Shown here: piece by piece, positions 44,768 through 57,628 of the stretch
Layout of the letters: every line of letters starts with the position of its first letter
How positions within the stretch are numbered: position 1 is the first letter of the stretch
From: Eutypella sp. D-1
Lineage: Eukaryota > Ascomycota > Sordariomycetes > Xylariales > Diatrypaceae
NCBI GenBank assembly: GCA_023313575.1
Contig: JAJTTP010000002.1
Coordinates: forward strand, 3,596,001 to 3,660,000
DNA: 64,000 bases
Direction: 5' to 3'
Position numbers and translations under genes: made by a program
Notes under the pieces: model-generated
Told to the model about the DNA's origin: nothing
The model's database searches: none
Seen by the model: only the letters and a program-made list of their open reading frames with translations

Positions 44768-47700
44768 CGAAGTAAACCGTTTCAATTAGACAATATGGTT
44801 CTCTAAAGGTGGGTGAGAGGATTGAGCCGCAATGCGACAATGCGACGATGCGTCGATGCGTCGATGCGACAGTGGCGAGTTGAAAGGATTAGGTGAGGTG
44901 AAGTGGATGGTGGTGATTGTGGTTGTGATTGTGGTTGTGGTTATGGTTGGTGTGGTGTAGTGGGTATAAACCATATAGTGTATACCTAGGTAGGTAGTGT
45001 ATGGTGTATAGTGTACGGTGTATAGTGTATGGTATATGGGTATATAAGGTGTGTTTCTAGTTATTGTTTCTTTTTTCTTTTTCTCTCTCTTTCTGTTTTG
45101 TGACCTTTTCTTTTTTTGTTTTAATTGAGATATTTTATCCCCGACGTTAGGGAATCTGTTGATATACCGGGATCATCCACTGGAAGCATGGCAATGAACC
45201 TAATTGTTTGCCCCCAAAAATTAAGAAAAATTAAATAATGGAATAAAAATAACTACTATATTAGGGGACAATAAGAGAACAAGGTAGGGGGGAGCCCGGA
45301 CATGGACGTAATTGTGTAGCTTTAGCCCATACCTTGTAGCTTGTGTGGGTGATGGTACTGGTGGTACTTAGTTAAGAGGCCGATCAGCCCCGGGCCCCAA
45401 CGATATTCAGCCCACTTGCCCACAAAGTCAAAAGTCGCAGGCGGGTGGGCAGTTTTGAGCGGACGGATGGACTTGACTGTGGTGGAGGAGAGAAGAGAAA
45501 AAAAGCGAAGATACGAAGTAGAACGGAGTGCTGATGAGTTAAGGATTGAGGGTTCAAAGGTTAACCGGGTTTCACTGGAAAAACGACCCGGAGGTGAAAC
45601 CTTGAAGAAGAGCTAAATTTACCTTTTAGACTGGCTACTAGGGCCACACTCACTATTATTACCTCTTGTCGTTGGTTCCCCCGAGGACGACGAACGGTGG
45701 GCGGCGCGGACGTCGTCCTAACAACGGCTTAGAGGCTGCTACTCGATTCAGGTAAGGTGGCAGGTGGTACGCCTTGCTTGGACCCGGGGGGGGGGGGAGG
45801 GAGAGGGGGACTTGGAGGAAAGGGAATTGACGAATCTTGGACGGGGGCTTTTGTTTCTCGTCCGTCCACTGGGTTGTCTTGAACTTAAAGTCTTGATAGA
45901 AAGAGAGATAGAGACATAGAGAGAGAGAGAGAAAGAGAAATAAAAATAACGTGGAATAATTACCTTGTAAGTGAAGGCTGGCAAAGGATAACTAACAACA
46001 ACCTTGGAAACTGTTGGATAGCTAACTAACTGCTGGGATATGGTATGGGGCTCAAGGATTAGCGCAGCAGCAGGAACCTTGTCCTCGAGAAAAATATCCG
46101 AATATTCGGGTTGTCTTGTCGGGGGGGGGTTCGAAACGAGAAACAAAGGCTATAGACGGTCAGTGGTGGGAAGAAACGTGACAATAAAGCTGCCGGGCGG
46201 TTCCCAAGGTTGTGGTTGGATGGATGGGTGAGGTTTCGGGGTGGTGGTGGGTGGTGGTGGTAAGATAGTAACTGGTGGCATTGTACTAATAGAAAGCCTA
46301 GGTAGTTTTTGGATTACAGTGGCAGCAGTTGGTTCATTGGATGAGACGATCTATCATTGGAGGGGAGTCTAAAAGTACTGAGGTACGTTGGTACCGTGGG
46401 CGCAAGTAGGCTAGGCACTTACATGCATTAGGTACATACAATAATACATAACTGCATACATACAACCGGTTCACAGACATGTGCTATTCATCAGTCACTC
46501 CCATTTACTTAAGTGGTAGCACAGGTAGGCAGGCTTCCATCGCAGTTTATAGGAGATGGGCTACTTTTGAAGTTGTATATTATAGTTGCCTGCGATACGG
46601 GTAGGCAGACTGGATCCACGGGGAAGGTCCCCCATCCTGCCCAAGCAGGTAAACTTTAGGGCTAGCTAACCTACCTAGGTACCTTATGTACATGTAAGAT
46701 GCTTAGCTAGAGCTTGGATACCTACTTAGGTACTTAGGTAGGATTAAATGATTGATTGATTGCTTACGCGCCTTTTCATCGATGTTTGATTTGTCAATGT
46801 TTGAGCTTTTATTATAATTCGCAAGCCTGACATGGCAAACCCGGTTGACTTCTACGAAAAAAAATAAAACCAAAAAAATAAAAAAGCTTGTCCTGTTTAT
46901 TTACAGAACTTTTTGACAGTACACCATTGTTGCTTAGGTCTAGGTAGTTACTTAGGTTACCTGCCACCTACCCCCCGGTTACCTATTCCAGTCAGTCCCC
47001 CGGCTAGGATCCATCCATGGGGATGGGTGAAACTCGTGCAACGGAAGACTCGTACCCTTTTTGGTGCTTTCTTGTGGGGTCCCGGGACGGACCTTTGTAT
47101 TTATTCAGTACCCCGACACTCCCTGAAATACTACTATGTATGCCCATAAGTTATGCCCATATGCCCATATGCCCATGCCCATTCCCCATGAAGGTGTGTC
47201 GTCGTGTTCGGCTTGGTCCTCCCAAGTCTTCAATCGATCAGGTAAGGCTCTGGCAAACCTGAAGAAAATGAAAGGTGAATGGCTGAGCTTGTTTCGTGGT
47301 CGTGGCAATCTACCCGGGCCCGGGCCCTAGTCTACTACTACTACCACTTAATGCACGTAAGTGTTTAAAGGAAGTACGTACGAAGTTCTATAGGCAGCGG
47401 TATAGGTATAGGCATAGGCACCTCAAGCAAGTCAATAGGGTAGATTCAAGATCTGTACTACCAAACTCGTAACCTCTCTTTCCCCTCACACACTTGTCAG
47501 AGCGCTTTATACTGCGATCTTACTGGCTGTTCCTGTCCAAGAACGCCCGCCGTCGGTTATATCACACGAAGCCTGACTACATAGAACTTCCAGAACAGAG
47601 GAAAACCTTGTCCGGGCCGAGCCTCCCTGGGCGCGTAGTTGCATCCGTGTGTCTACCGCCAGTTAAATAATTATAACTACTCTTCAGGTGTCTTCGGTGG

Positions 47701-50083
47701 TGCTGAGAGAGAGAGAGAGAGAGAGAGATCTTCTTGACCTTTTAGATATTTAGTATACCCCAGCACTTTTTTTTTTAGGTAGCTCCTTTAAAGAGATCTG
47801 ATAACCTCGACTACATAGGCAATACTTTTCTTTTAGTCCAGCAATGGCTCGTTCACTGATCTTGTGACCCCGATGGACGGACTGGCTTGTCGTCCCTGAC
47901 AAAGTCGAGCCGTCTTGGGCTTAACCCATAGGTGTACGTAGCTAACCTGAGTAGTGAGTTACGCCAATTCGTCATGGGAGCGATTCATACATATGTCGTT
48001 TGGGTTCTACACGCTCCTTACATACTCCCCCGAGACGATCTCCCCGTGTGTGTGTGTGTGTCCGCCAGACTTTTTCTTAAAAGCTATTACTACTATTACC
48101 ATGGCCCGTTCCTCACCTGTCTGTCTGTCTGTCTGTCATCTGCGCTACGCGACGTGCGGATGTTGGAAGAGTGATCCCCTCTCCATCCCCATCCCCATGT
48201 TGCACTCGATGACGTGGGATGGTGAGGCCCTTCAGGACGGGAGGACATGTGGCAGAGCCCGAGTAAAGAGAGAGAGAAAGAGAGGCCCTTACTGAGTCTC
48301 TCGCCTCGGATTCGACGGGCAACGGGGACTACCTTACCTACCTAAGGTATGAGGCACATATGGATGATTATATGCATGAGCGCTTTTTTTTAGTCCCCTG
48401 TTGGAAGGCAGATAGATAGATATGTATTTTATGTGCTTTGGTCTAATGCAGGTCTGCTACACAGCATCGACGGGAGTCTTGAGGAGGGGGGGGGGGTGCA
48501 GGCAAGATAAAGAGCGGTCTAACATCATTCATCCATCATCAACACTACTGAACCAGGCATCGGACGTGATTGTTGCCGGGCCGGGTGTTGTTCGTATATA
48601 CGTTGAGAGATGGGGCCGTTTCATGACGGGAACCTTAGCTAGCTAGCTCACCGAGGTTGCGAGCAGCCTTGTTATATAGCTAGCAGTCATGCTCGGAGAA
48701 TTGCATGATCATCTACATAGCATATCGTATAGACCGGACCGTCGAGTACTAAGTAAGTAGTAAGTAAATATGCATAGCACAGCACGCAAGGGCGGTAGGC
48801 AAGCAGACAGACAGACAACCTGTACTAAGTAAGTTGTAGGCGGACGGAGAAAACAAGCAGCCAAGTTGTTGCAGTGACCAATAGGAAGGCTATTTCTATT
48901 TATGGCAACAAAGTTGAGAGCATCCATGGATGTGAGAGATTCCATGCACGTACCCGCATCGGGCTAGGCAAGTTACATACATAACCTTTTTTTTTATTCG
49001 GGAGAGAGGGGGGGGGAGCAGGTGGTCAATGCTGCTCTTTTCTTACGCTTTAGGGCTGCCTGACCTCAATGCCTCTCTCTGCCTGACAAGAAAAAGGGTC
49101 TTGGCAAAGACAGCAAAGAGCTGTTGGCGCTTGTTTCATGTTTTGTCAACCCAGCCAATCAGTTGAACACATTGTTTCTATGCGGGGCGGAGCGGACTTG
49201 TGTGGTAGGAAGTGGGGGGGGGGTGCTGGTGGGTCAGTCAAAGCCGAACATGGCTAGACCAATTGAAGGCATTTCTTTGTACCTATGCTAGGTATCTATG
49301 TAACTTCGTACCTACAATCACACAGCCTAAAAAGTGCAACCTTGCAAAACTTCACACCAACCAACAACAAACATCTTCCTCTCCCCCTCCTCCTCCATCA
49401 TCATTGGACGAAGCTTCAGCTCAGTCAGCTTCACCAAATAGTCACACATACATGAGCTGTCCTGCTTGTCGTGTAATGCTCAACACTGTCTACTGTATCA
49501 GTATCAGTATCAGTCCACTATGCCGATCTTGTTGACTTTGAACGACTAAGATCCCACACATCGCCTTTCTTTTTGGGTGTGTGTATGTCCACGGGTGTCT
49601 GTGTTGGTTGTGCTATCTCATCCTTCTCCGGACAAATTTGTCCTCGCTTCGTATAGCAGTATCACCGTCGCTCTCAAGTAGCGAGGCTATACTCTTCTGT
49701 GGTAGAAGCTGCATACGGGCCTTTTTCTCTATAAGGTACGTGGTTAGATAGATTATTGGATAGGTGTCAGCCCGGCTGTATTTTCTTTTTTCCCTTGCAC
49801 CGCCGACTACGCAGCGCGTGAAGGAAGAGAGGTCTTAGATTGATGGCCTTGAATCCCGTGCCACTTGTTTATTCGATGATGATCATGATGATGAAAGTTA
49901 TTATTATTGGAGCTGTCTTACATACCATGGTGACACCCTATATATTACCATACGCAACATTTCTGAATTTTCACGATCAATCGCTTTTATATGTTTTTTT
50001 GGTTGTTCTACTTCACGATCCCCGCCAGCAGATGCTTACCTCACTTCGCAGGGACGGTACACCATCACATTGATTCACCCAAG

Positions 50084-50943
50084 ATGGCGGCAGAGTTGAC
50101 CAACGGTAACTCTGCGGGCTCGGCCCCCACGAATGGTCAACGGGAAGATCCGGGAGGTTACAAACTGAGGTTCTGTACAGTCTGCGCCAGTAACCAGAAT
50201 AGGTAAGCCCGTGCCTCCTATATACCTCACGTAGCAGGTAGACAATATTCGCTCGTCCCTGAACTGACAAAGACGCGTGCCACAGATCCATGGAAGCACA
50301 CCTCCGGCTATCACAGGCCCACTACCCCGTCATCTCCTTCGGTACCGGCTCCCTCGTGAGGCTACCCGGTCCCTCCATCACGCAGCCGAACGTCTACCAA
50401 TTCAACAAGGTCTCCTACGATGCCATGTTCAAGGAACTTGACGGCAAGGATCACCGCTTATATACCGCCAACGGGCTCCTGAATATGTTGGGCAGAAATA
50501 GGCAGGTGAAATGGGGCCCCGAGCGGTGGCAGGACTGGCAGGTAGGCATTCCCCGCCTCGACCACGCCTCCGACCGCGGCAGCAAGGGGACCGAAGGCGG
50601 CATCGTTGACGTCGTCATCACCTGTGAGGAGCGGTGCTGGGACGCCGTCATCGACGACCTTCTCAATAGGGGCTCGCCGTTAAACCGGCCCGTCCACGTC
50701 ATCAACGTCGACATCAAGGACAACCACGAGGAGGCCTCGATCGGCGGTCGCGGCATCCTCGACCTCGCCGACTCCCTCAATCAGGCCGCCAAGGAGGAAC
50801 GCGAGGTCGTCGGCGCCACCACGTTCGACATGGGTTCCGCTGCCGGCAGAGCATCCTTCGATGAGCGGGTCCCGGACATCATCGGGGAATGGCAGGAGAG
50901 GTGGCCGAACCTCCCAGCAACTTGGACGTTGGCCTGGTTCTGA
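50084..50943 (+). CDS. ssu72: RNA polymerase II CTD phosphatase SSU72
   Basis: SSU72 removes phosphate from Ser5 and Ser7 of the RNA polymerase II CTD and acts in the cleavage/polyadenylation factor. Exons are 50084-50202 and 50286-50943, giving 258 residues. The 83-nt intron splits the codon for the catalytic-loop Arg40. The joined active site reads VCASNQNRS, a CX5RS protein-tyrosine-phosphatase loop with Cys34 as nucleophile. Family sequences follow in order: [86 protein letters not shown] and the C-terminal [10 protein letters not shown]. The N-terminal 25 residues form a variable Asn/Gly-rich extension usual in filamentous fungi. The start follows AAG with no closer in-frame ATG upstream that is conserved. 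Confidence 0.96.
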
Positions 50944-53210
50944 TTTCCTATGACGCCAATGGACGACTATGATTTTTTCTTCTTCTTCTTTTCTTTTTTC
51001 TCTTTTCTCTCATAATTACGATACCAGGGAAGTCAGGACTGATCCCACAGGCGTTCGGGCTGGGGGCGTTTGACGAAGTGTTGGGTTTTTATGTATCTAT
51101 CTAATTAATATGAATGGATGGACGACTGCGCCGGGACTGGAACGATGGAGTTTCTAGGCGCTAATTTTAGTTGACGAGGGTACAACAAAGCAAGGAAGGC
51201 ATGAGCGTACGCGCAAAGGGCATTGTCGTATGGGGCATAGAAGCGATCGATGGTCTTGATGTGGCTGATGCTATGCAAGCTATAGAAGCCATATAATATT
51301 CTTGACAGACCAGAAGTTTACGTCTAGTTATACTGAGTGGTGTTCATGTCCATCATTATGTACTAGACTAACTCCCTGCCTTTTCCTGTGATCTCGTGTT
51401 CGCGGAGCGGACACTGAATCGAGCAGCTCCGAGGAAGAGAGGTTGTTTGTTATCTTGAACGCTGCTCTCGCGTTCGGTCCATCATTGCCCGTAGAGATCG
51501 TGGCGATGTCATAGGCCGGCCGAGTCTAAGCTTGCCGGCGTCTGACCTCTTCTTCACCAGCGAACGATAGACCTGACCAACGACCATGCGGGGTGGCGGC
51601 GAATGCAGCGATCGAAGTCGATTGCCCTTCAACCTTTTTGGTACGCTCTTGTACGCAGTCTAAGTATAAGCAGCTATTCACCCCCCCTTTTTGATGTCCC
51701 CTGATAGATAGATAGATAGATGGGATATGTCTGGTCTGGGCTATAGCGCCAACGTATCCAGCACAGCACTCAGATATTCAGCGCGCGCCGGCCGGCCACC
51801 GGGCCTATCTTCGACACTGGCATGGTATCCTGCTTGCTCGCGAGCTAGCTGGGTATCCCGTCGAAGTTCCGTCAGGAGACTTGGCTTGACCCCTTAACCC
51901 GGCCATTCTGTCCGAAGAACCACGCAGGAAGCGGATGGTCCACTCGTTCTAACAATGGCTGGGTAAGTTCTTGGACCTCGGAATTCTGAGCTTAAATTCT
52001 TTCATTCGTTTTTTACGTCCACTCCGGAATATGCAATACTCCTCCTCTTGTTGGAGGGGGTTTCGCATCTGAAGAGAGGGACTCGATACTTCCATGAATA
52101 GGACAGCTCACGGCGAACTGCAGAGCAGAGCGATTCGTTGCCTCTTCTTCCACCACCGCCGAGTATCATGGAGGTAGTTTCACGCGCCTTGATACCCATT
52201 CATGAGCAGGCGCTCGTTGCGACGAAGCTCGGTGTTGTAAATACCCCCTCCCTACCCTCATATAGCTATATGCCTAGCTGAGCTACTTGGCCGGCCCCGA
52301 CATTCACCTACCCATCCGCCGACGGGAGAGGAGAGGAAGGGGTGAATCGTTCTCGGCCGAATCCCCAAGCTTCAGCCTTGTCCAAAATGTTATTATTCGT
52401 ATATGTGCTATTAGATATGAAGGGTTGCGCCCTTGGACTTTTACAAGTATACTAATGGACGGGAAGCCCAGCGATCGATCATTGTTCTCTCTCTCTCTCT
52501 CTCTCTCTTCTCCTTCCAGTCCTACCCAGCCATCTATATGCCCTGGCTCAGCACGTTAGATAAGAGAGAGCACTCCGTAGCTTCCGGCGAAGGAACTTCG
52601 CCTCTCGTCTAGTGTAGGGGGTGTGTGAGCCTGTAAACAAGCATGATGCCCCTTCTTCTTCTTCTTCTTCTTCTTCTTCATACATACACGCGCCGAAGTA
52701 TCCATATGTGTGTATATGATATATATATATATATATAGAAACCCCGATATCCCCGTGTATATACGGAAGTAATTTATGAGGCATAACGACCCAGCAGGGC
52801 TATAACGGTATCCGTACCCAGGTAAGTAGTTACTTTACTTTGAGTAGTTGACCAGCTAATAGATGCCAGTTCCCAGCCTAGCGCGTCGGTCGTCAACGAG
52901 TCGTCGTCACCGCCGCCGCTGGCAGCCGGCTGCTTTAAGTAGTAGTAGGCTTGGTAGGGTAACTACTTTTAAAATAGGTAATCTTATATGGCAATTCCGG
53001 ACCTGTTTTCTTTTGTTCTTTCTTTCTTGCTCGTTCGTATTTTGGTATTTTTGGCATTTCTTTTCTTTTCTTTTCTTTTTTCCATTCCCGGGCCGCCGCC
53101 GCCGCTCCTCCCTTACCTCGACTCGACTTACCTCGACTGCTCGACAATGCTTTGTGCAACTAGGCAGTGCCCATGACCTTTACTGCCTTCGCTAAGAAGC
53201 GGCGAAAGAA

Positions 53211-53241
<31 letters not shown>

Positions 53242-53902
53242 CAATAATAATAATAGAACAAAAAAAGAAAGGGAAAAAAGGGGTCCTGTCCTTGTCCCTT
53301 TGAAGGTTAAAATCCCCGGTCGTCGGTCGCGGCTAGGCCATGTAGAGACAGACCAGACCAGACCAGACCAGACGCCTTGATTGGCGGGCTGGGCGAAGCG
53401 CCCGGGGGTCGGATTCAGGGGTTCACCGTATTGTATCTGGCGTATATACCTACTAGGTAGGCTGGGTATGTAGGTCCAGGATTATATATATAGCCTGATA
53501 GGTCGGATCAGGTCGGGTAACCTTGTGGTACTTTACATATGTGGAGCCCCGTCAGGGGTGCATGGGGGGTACGTAGACCGTAGACTGCTTGCTTGCTTGC
53601 TTCGACTGACTGCCATGGACTCTGTCTCCCTTGACTTGACTTTTCCTTGCCAGTTGCCCATGCAGCCATGGATGCCAGCTAGTTCATGCTAACCTTAGAG
53701 AACTATTTACTATGTACATATCGAAGTACACACTTACACAAATAAGGACCTCGACTAGACGGGCCCAGGCTCGTCTGTTACGGGGGGGAGTGGGGGATTC
53801 TAGGTACGTGCTATAACCCCGAGATGTAGTGGGCCTTAATTGCCTAGATTGATAGATCTTGTTCTATTTGCATTTATTTTCCCTTCTTATTTTCGAGAAG
53901 GA

Positions 53903-53934
<32 letters not shown>

Positions 53935-56900
53935 ACGAGAAAGAGAAGAAGGAGAAACGGTTCCGTAGTCGATCCACAGCTTGCTTTAGTGACGCCTCGA
54001 GTAAGCATGGTTACGGCGGTGGCTGCTACTGGGCTCTCAGCCCGGCTCTTAACCGGTTTGGTGCTACCGAATAATTACTGCATAGGTAGGTACGAATAGT
54101 AAGGTTATCGATCTGGGTTAAGCCACGGGTTTCGGAGGAGAGGGGGATTCACCTGGGCGGGCGGATTCAGGGGTAAACCGGCTTTTTTTTTCTTCTTAAG
54201 GGTGGGTGAGTGGGACGGACTTGTCTTGTCTCGTTGGGCTTGTCGGGAAGCACCTGGGAGGAGGGAAACGCACGCTACTGATGCTGTGGCCTTTATCTAT
54301 TTGTCCTATCACATATTTACTTGATATTTTATTTTATTTATTTTGTCGATTGGCTTTTCTGTATAAAGTTGTGTTGCGGAATCACTATATGTAGATCTAA
54401 CTACCTAGCCTAGGTACACATAAATCGTAGATTCGAGGGAGGGGGGGGGATAAGCTTCAAGCTTGGGAAGATCCCGGCGAACGGCAAAGCTGATCTTATT
54501 TTTTTTTTCTTTCTTTCCTGCAGCAGTGCGGAAACACTACGATGGGATGCATGGATACCTTAACTACACGATAGGTAAATCGGACTGCTGATCGATTCGA
54601 TTTGACGCAACCCAACGGACCTGCGGACGGAGCTGACGAGGCCCGCCCCAGGGCTTTAAACCAGGGGACCGGACCCGCCGAAAGGGAATGCGGGAGAGGG
54701 ATGGATAGATTGATAGATTGATTGATTGATCGGACCTTCGGGGCAGCCAGCTTGTCAACCTTTGTTGTTAGTTGGTTATTTAGGAAGTAGTTATGTACAG
54801 ATGTGACTGCTATCCGTAGATGACTGGCTGGCTGGCTGGCTGACTTGACTGAACTGAACTGGCCAGTCTTGCCAGTCATGAAATGATAGATTAGATTTTG
54901 TTCCGATCGTATTTTGAGGCAGTGCAACAAACCCCAGCTTGTCTAATAGTTATTAGTAGGTAGGTACTCAAGATTACTCTAGGGCTTGTTCAGGACGCCT
55001 CCGTATACAACCATGGATATGCCCGACATCTTACTCAGGCATGTACCCAAGTTACCCCGGTTGCCCGGGCCCCTGTGCCTAAGTTAAAGGCCGTTGCATG
55101 CCCCAAGATCACCTGGGCTGAAGACGATGAACTTTTGCACTCAGACTGCTGCCCGGATGGATTATTTGATGCTAACAGGTGTATGTATGTATACTGCCTG
55201 TATCCAATGTGTACGATATTTACAGAGACTGGAGGGAGATAGAGGACGCCTGCCATTTGTACTTGTATGCCCAGGTGTACATACAGAAAGCATAGTTATA
55301 AGTTAAGTGGGGTGGAATTAATTTTAACGACTTTATACCCCTGTAAATTATCACACACCTCACCTAGAGCCCTTGAGCCCTCAAGCCGCTCGTCTAGAAA
55401 CACTGCCACCTGGGCATGTAGATATTTGCCCATCTACTTTTAGCTATTCCCTAATTTACGCTTGGAACCCCTATCTCTCTATTGGGCCGTTCTCCCCTTT
55501 GAACGAAGCTTGTTTGCGTAGGTATGCTATGTAGTTGAATGGTTCGAGGGATCTGAAGACTATCAGATCGTAGTTATCTCGATTTCTCTCGCATGCTGAT
55601 ATATACATACTTAGGTACATACTACTACATATGGATTCTGTAGCTAACCTCGTTAGGTTTAGCCTTCATCTGCTCACTTGTATGTAGCTTGTAGGTAGGT
55701 AAGGGAAGTTGCAACTTGACTTGTTACCTGAGGAAGTAATAAAGTGAGGAGGAAATTTATTAGAGGGACACGGAGCGGTGCTTAAGGCGGTTCAGGGCGG
55801 TTTCTGGGCGGTCTCCAGAAATCCCTCCGACTGGCGACTGGCAAAGCGGGCTTTCCCCTTCCCGGCTTTCTGGAATTCCCATCCCACCGTCACCGTCACT
55901 TCCATACTTACCTTACCTAAGTACTTACTCTCAACTAAACTTCAACATCGGCGAACCTGGGGGACCCTATGTAGACAATTCCGCCCTACTTAGACTACAT
56001 GCATGACCTGGACGACCTGTCTAGCTCTAAGGTACCTAACTACACCTATCCATGGATGTATGTACCTTCTTTTTCTCTTCTTTTTCTTACCTATACCTCC
56101 TACCATTTGAACTCACTACAACTTTCTCTAACTACATCAGCAACTTTTTTGCAACTTTCCATGCCCATGGCCGTATTACCCATGCTTATTCACGTGGGTC
56201 GATTCAAGTTGTAGTTAATAGTTGCTTTTGTTGTTCTTTTTTTTCTGTTTCCAGTTCCAGTTCCAGTTCCAGTTCCAGTCCCAGGTCCAGTTCTGATATA
56301 ACTATTTCGGATTCGGATTTCACTTTCTCCGTCTTTTTACATGCGTGCGTGCGTATTTTACTGGACGTATCAGGGACCCTCTTGATAGTGCAACAACTTA
56401 TATACCAGGTATACATACCTTTTTTTACCACCATCCTTAGATTATACACCTACCTAGGTAGCCTGTGGCTATATCATAAGGTTAACTAAGTAACTGACCA
56501 CACAATCAGGAACAGATCAGGAACGGATCAAGAACGGCAAAGAGTTGAAAAATAAAATAAAAATAATAACGGCACAGGACAGGAAACAGGACAGGAACAC
56601 AAAACGTCAATGTTTTATCCTTGAAACCTAAAACTCCCTCCACTCCTCCTCCTTTTGCCTCTTTTGGGCTCCTTTGCCTCGTCTCTCCTTCTCACCTTCT
56701 CTCGTACCACGCATCACGCACTTGGACGCACACTTTCCGTGCAACATTCAACGTACATCATCCATCATCCCTGTTACACCACACCGTTTTACGCAGGCGC
56801 GCACGGCAGGCATAACCCCCCCTTAATCCTCCTAATCCCCCTAAACCCCCCTATTAACCCTATCCGACAACTTGAGACTGCTTGATAATCGACTTCTCTC

Positions 56901-57628
56901 TTTCTCTTGATGTAATTCCACTTGTTCGGTTATTGCGATCCTGGAGGAGAATATTATTACAGAAAGCATTGCCTCCCTGCCTCCCGTGGCCCCATTCGAT
57001 TGCGAGCGACTTTTCTAGGTTCCTTCTATTTTCTTTCTTTCTTTCTTCTTTTTCTTGGGTACACCACGACGTCCATTTGGAACCTCGATATTGGATTCGG
57101 CTCCCCATAATTCGATAATCGATACTCGGCGTCTTGATACTCGATTTCCCACCTTTCGATCGTGGCTTCTTGGAAGTAATAGCAACCCGACCTGACCTGG
57201 ATAATCCGGAACCACGAAATTCTTACATCGACAGTTGGCGCAGGTTATGGTGCTGGCCAGGAGAAGGAGAAGAAGAAGAAAAGAAGAAAAGTAATGAAGA
57301 ATATTTGTTGAGTGAATACGCCATTACCATTGTCAAGGTCCTCTACTACTTCTTAAGGTGCTCGTTGGCCTGCTCGTTGGCTCCTCGTTGGCTGGAGTTG
57401 GTCGGACAATAACAACAACACACAACAAACACACAATACACACCACACAGGATAAACCCGATAAACCCCCGGCCATTGCCCACCCAGTCCTTTGTTGTCG
57501 TCCCTCGCCATTGCCGACCACTCAAGACACACTCAGCACATTCAACACACTATCGCTTTTTATTGTCACCACTGTTGTCACCACCCCACCCTCCCATCCT
57601 CTCCAACTAATTCAGGATCCTCCGCAAC
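50944..57628. other. 6.7 kb intergenic region upstream of SPA2
   Basis: No conserved gene is seen. Contents are a CT run at about 52487-52508, nine CTT units at 52652-52679, TA repeats near 52720-52735, a 29-nt A run at 53213-53241 followed by AAT units, GACCA repeats at 53351-53370, a C20-A11 junction at 53905-53935, GATT repeats near 54710-54731, CTGG repeats near 54824-54842 and CCAGTT repeats at 56251-56279. TACCTAGGTA lies at 56451-56460. The last kilobase is CT-rich with many short pyrimidine runs and is the likely SPA2 promoter and leader. Confidence 0.55.
53213..53241. repeat. Poly-A tract of 29 nt followed by AAT units
   Basis: This is the longest homopolymer in the window. It could be slippage or the tail of an old retroposed transcript; no matching body or target duplication was found. 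Confidence 0.85.

Larger units (their letters stand above)
43587..50083. other. 6.5 kb divergent intergenic region, microsatellite-rich
   Basis: No gene is recognised between the divergent NBP2-like and SSU72 genes. Contents are TA runs near 43654-43690, a GA run at 43860-43890, an AC/GT run near 43696-43706, degenerate hexamer repeats (CCTGAA, then CCAACA/CCAGCA) at about 44100-44210, three exact 11-bp units at 44339-44371, GTGTCT runs near 44598-44632, a GTAA array at 44721-44767, CCCATATG repeats near 47155-47185, a GA run near 47706-47728 and a CTGT array near 48118-48138. TACCTAGGTA lies at 44983-44992 and 46672-46681. Both promoters must lie at its ends. Confidence 0.55.

Noticed and set aside
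53213..53241. Poly-A tail of a LINE or processed pseudogene
   Set aside because: No reverse-transcriptase or gene-derived sequence precedes it, and no flanking target duplication is visible.
56052..56489. A 145-codon plus-strand frame rich in Phe, Ser and Tyr
   Set aside because: Its Ser run comes from the CCAGTT repeat and its hydrophobicity from T-rich DNA. It also spans a TACCTAGGTA palindrome. It is probably non-coding.
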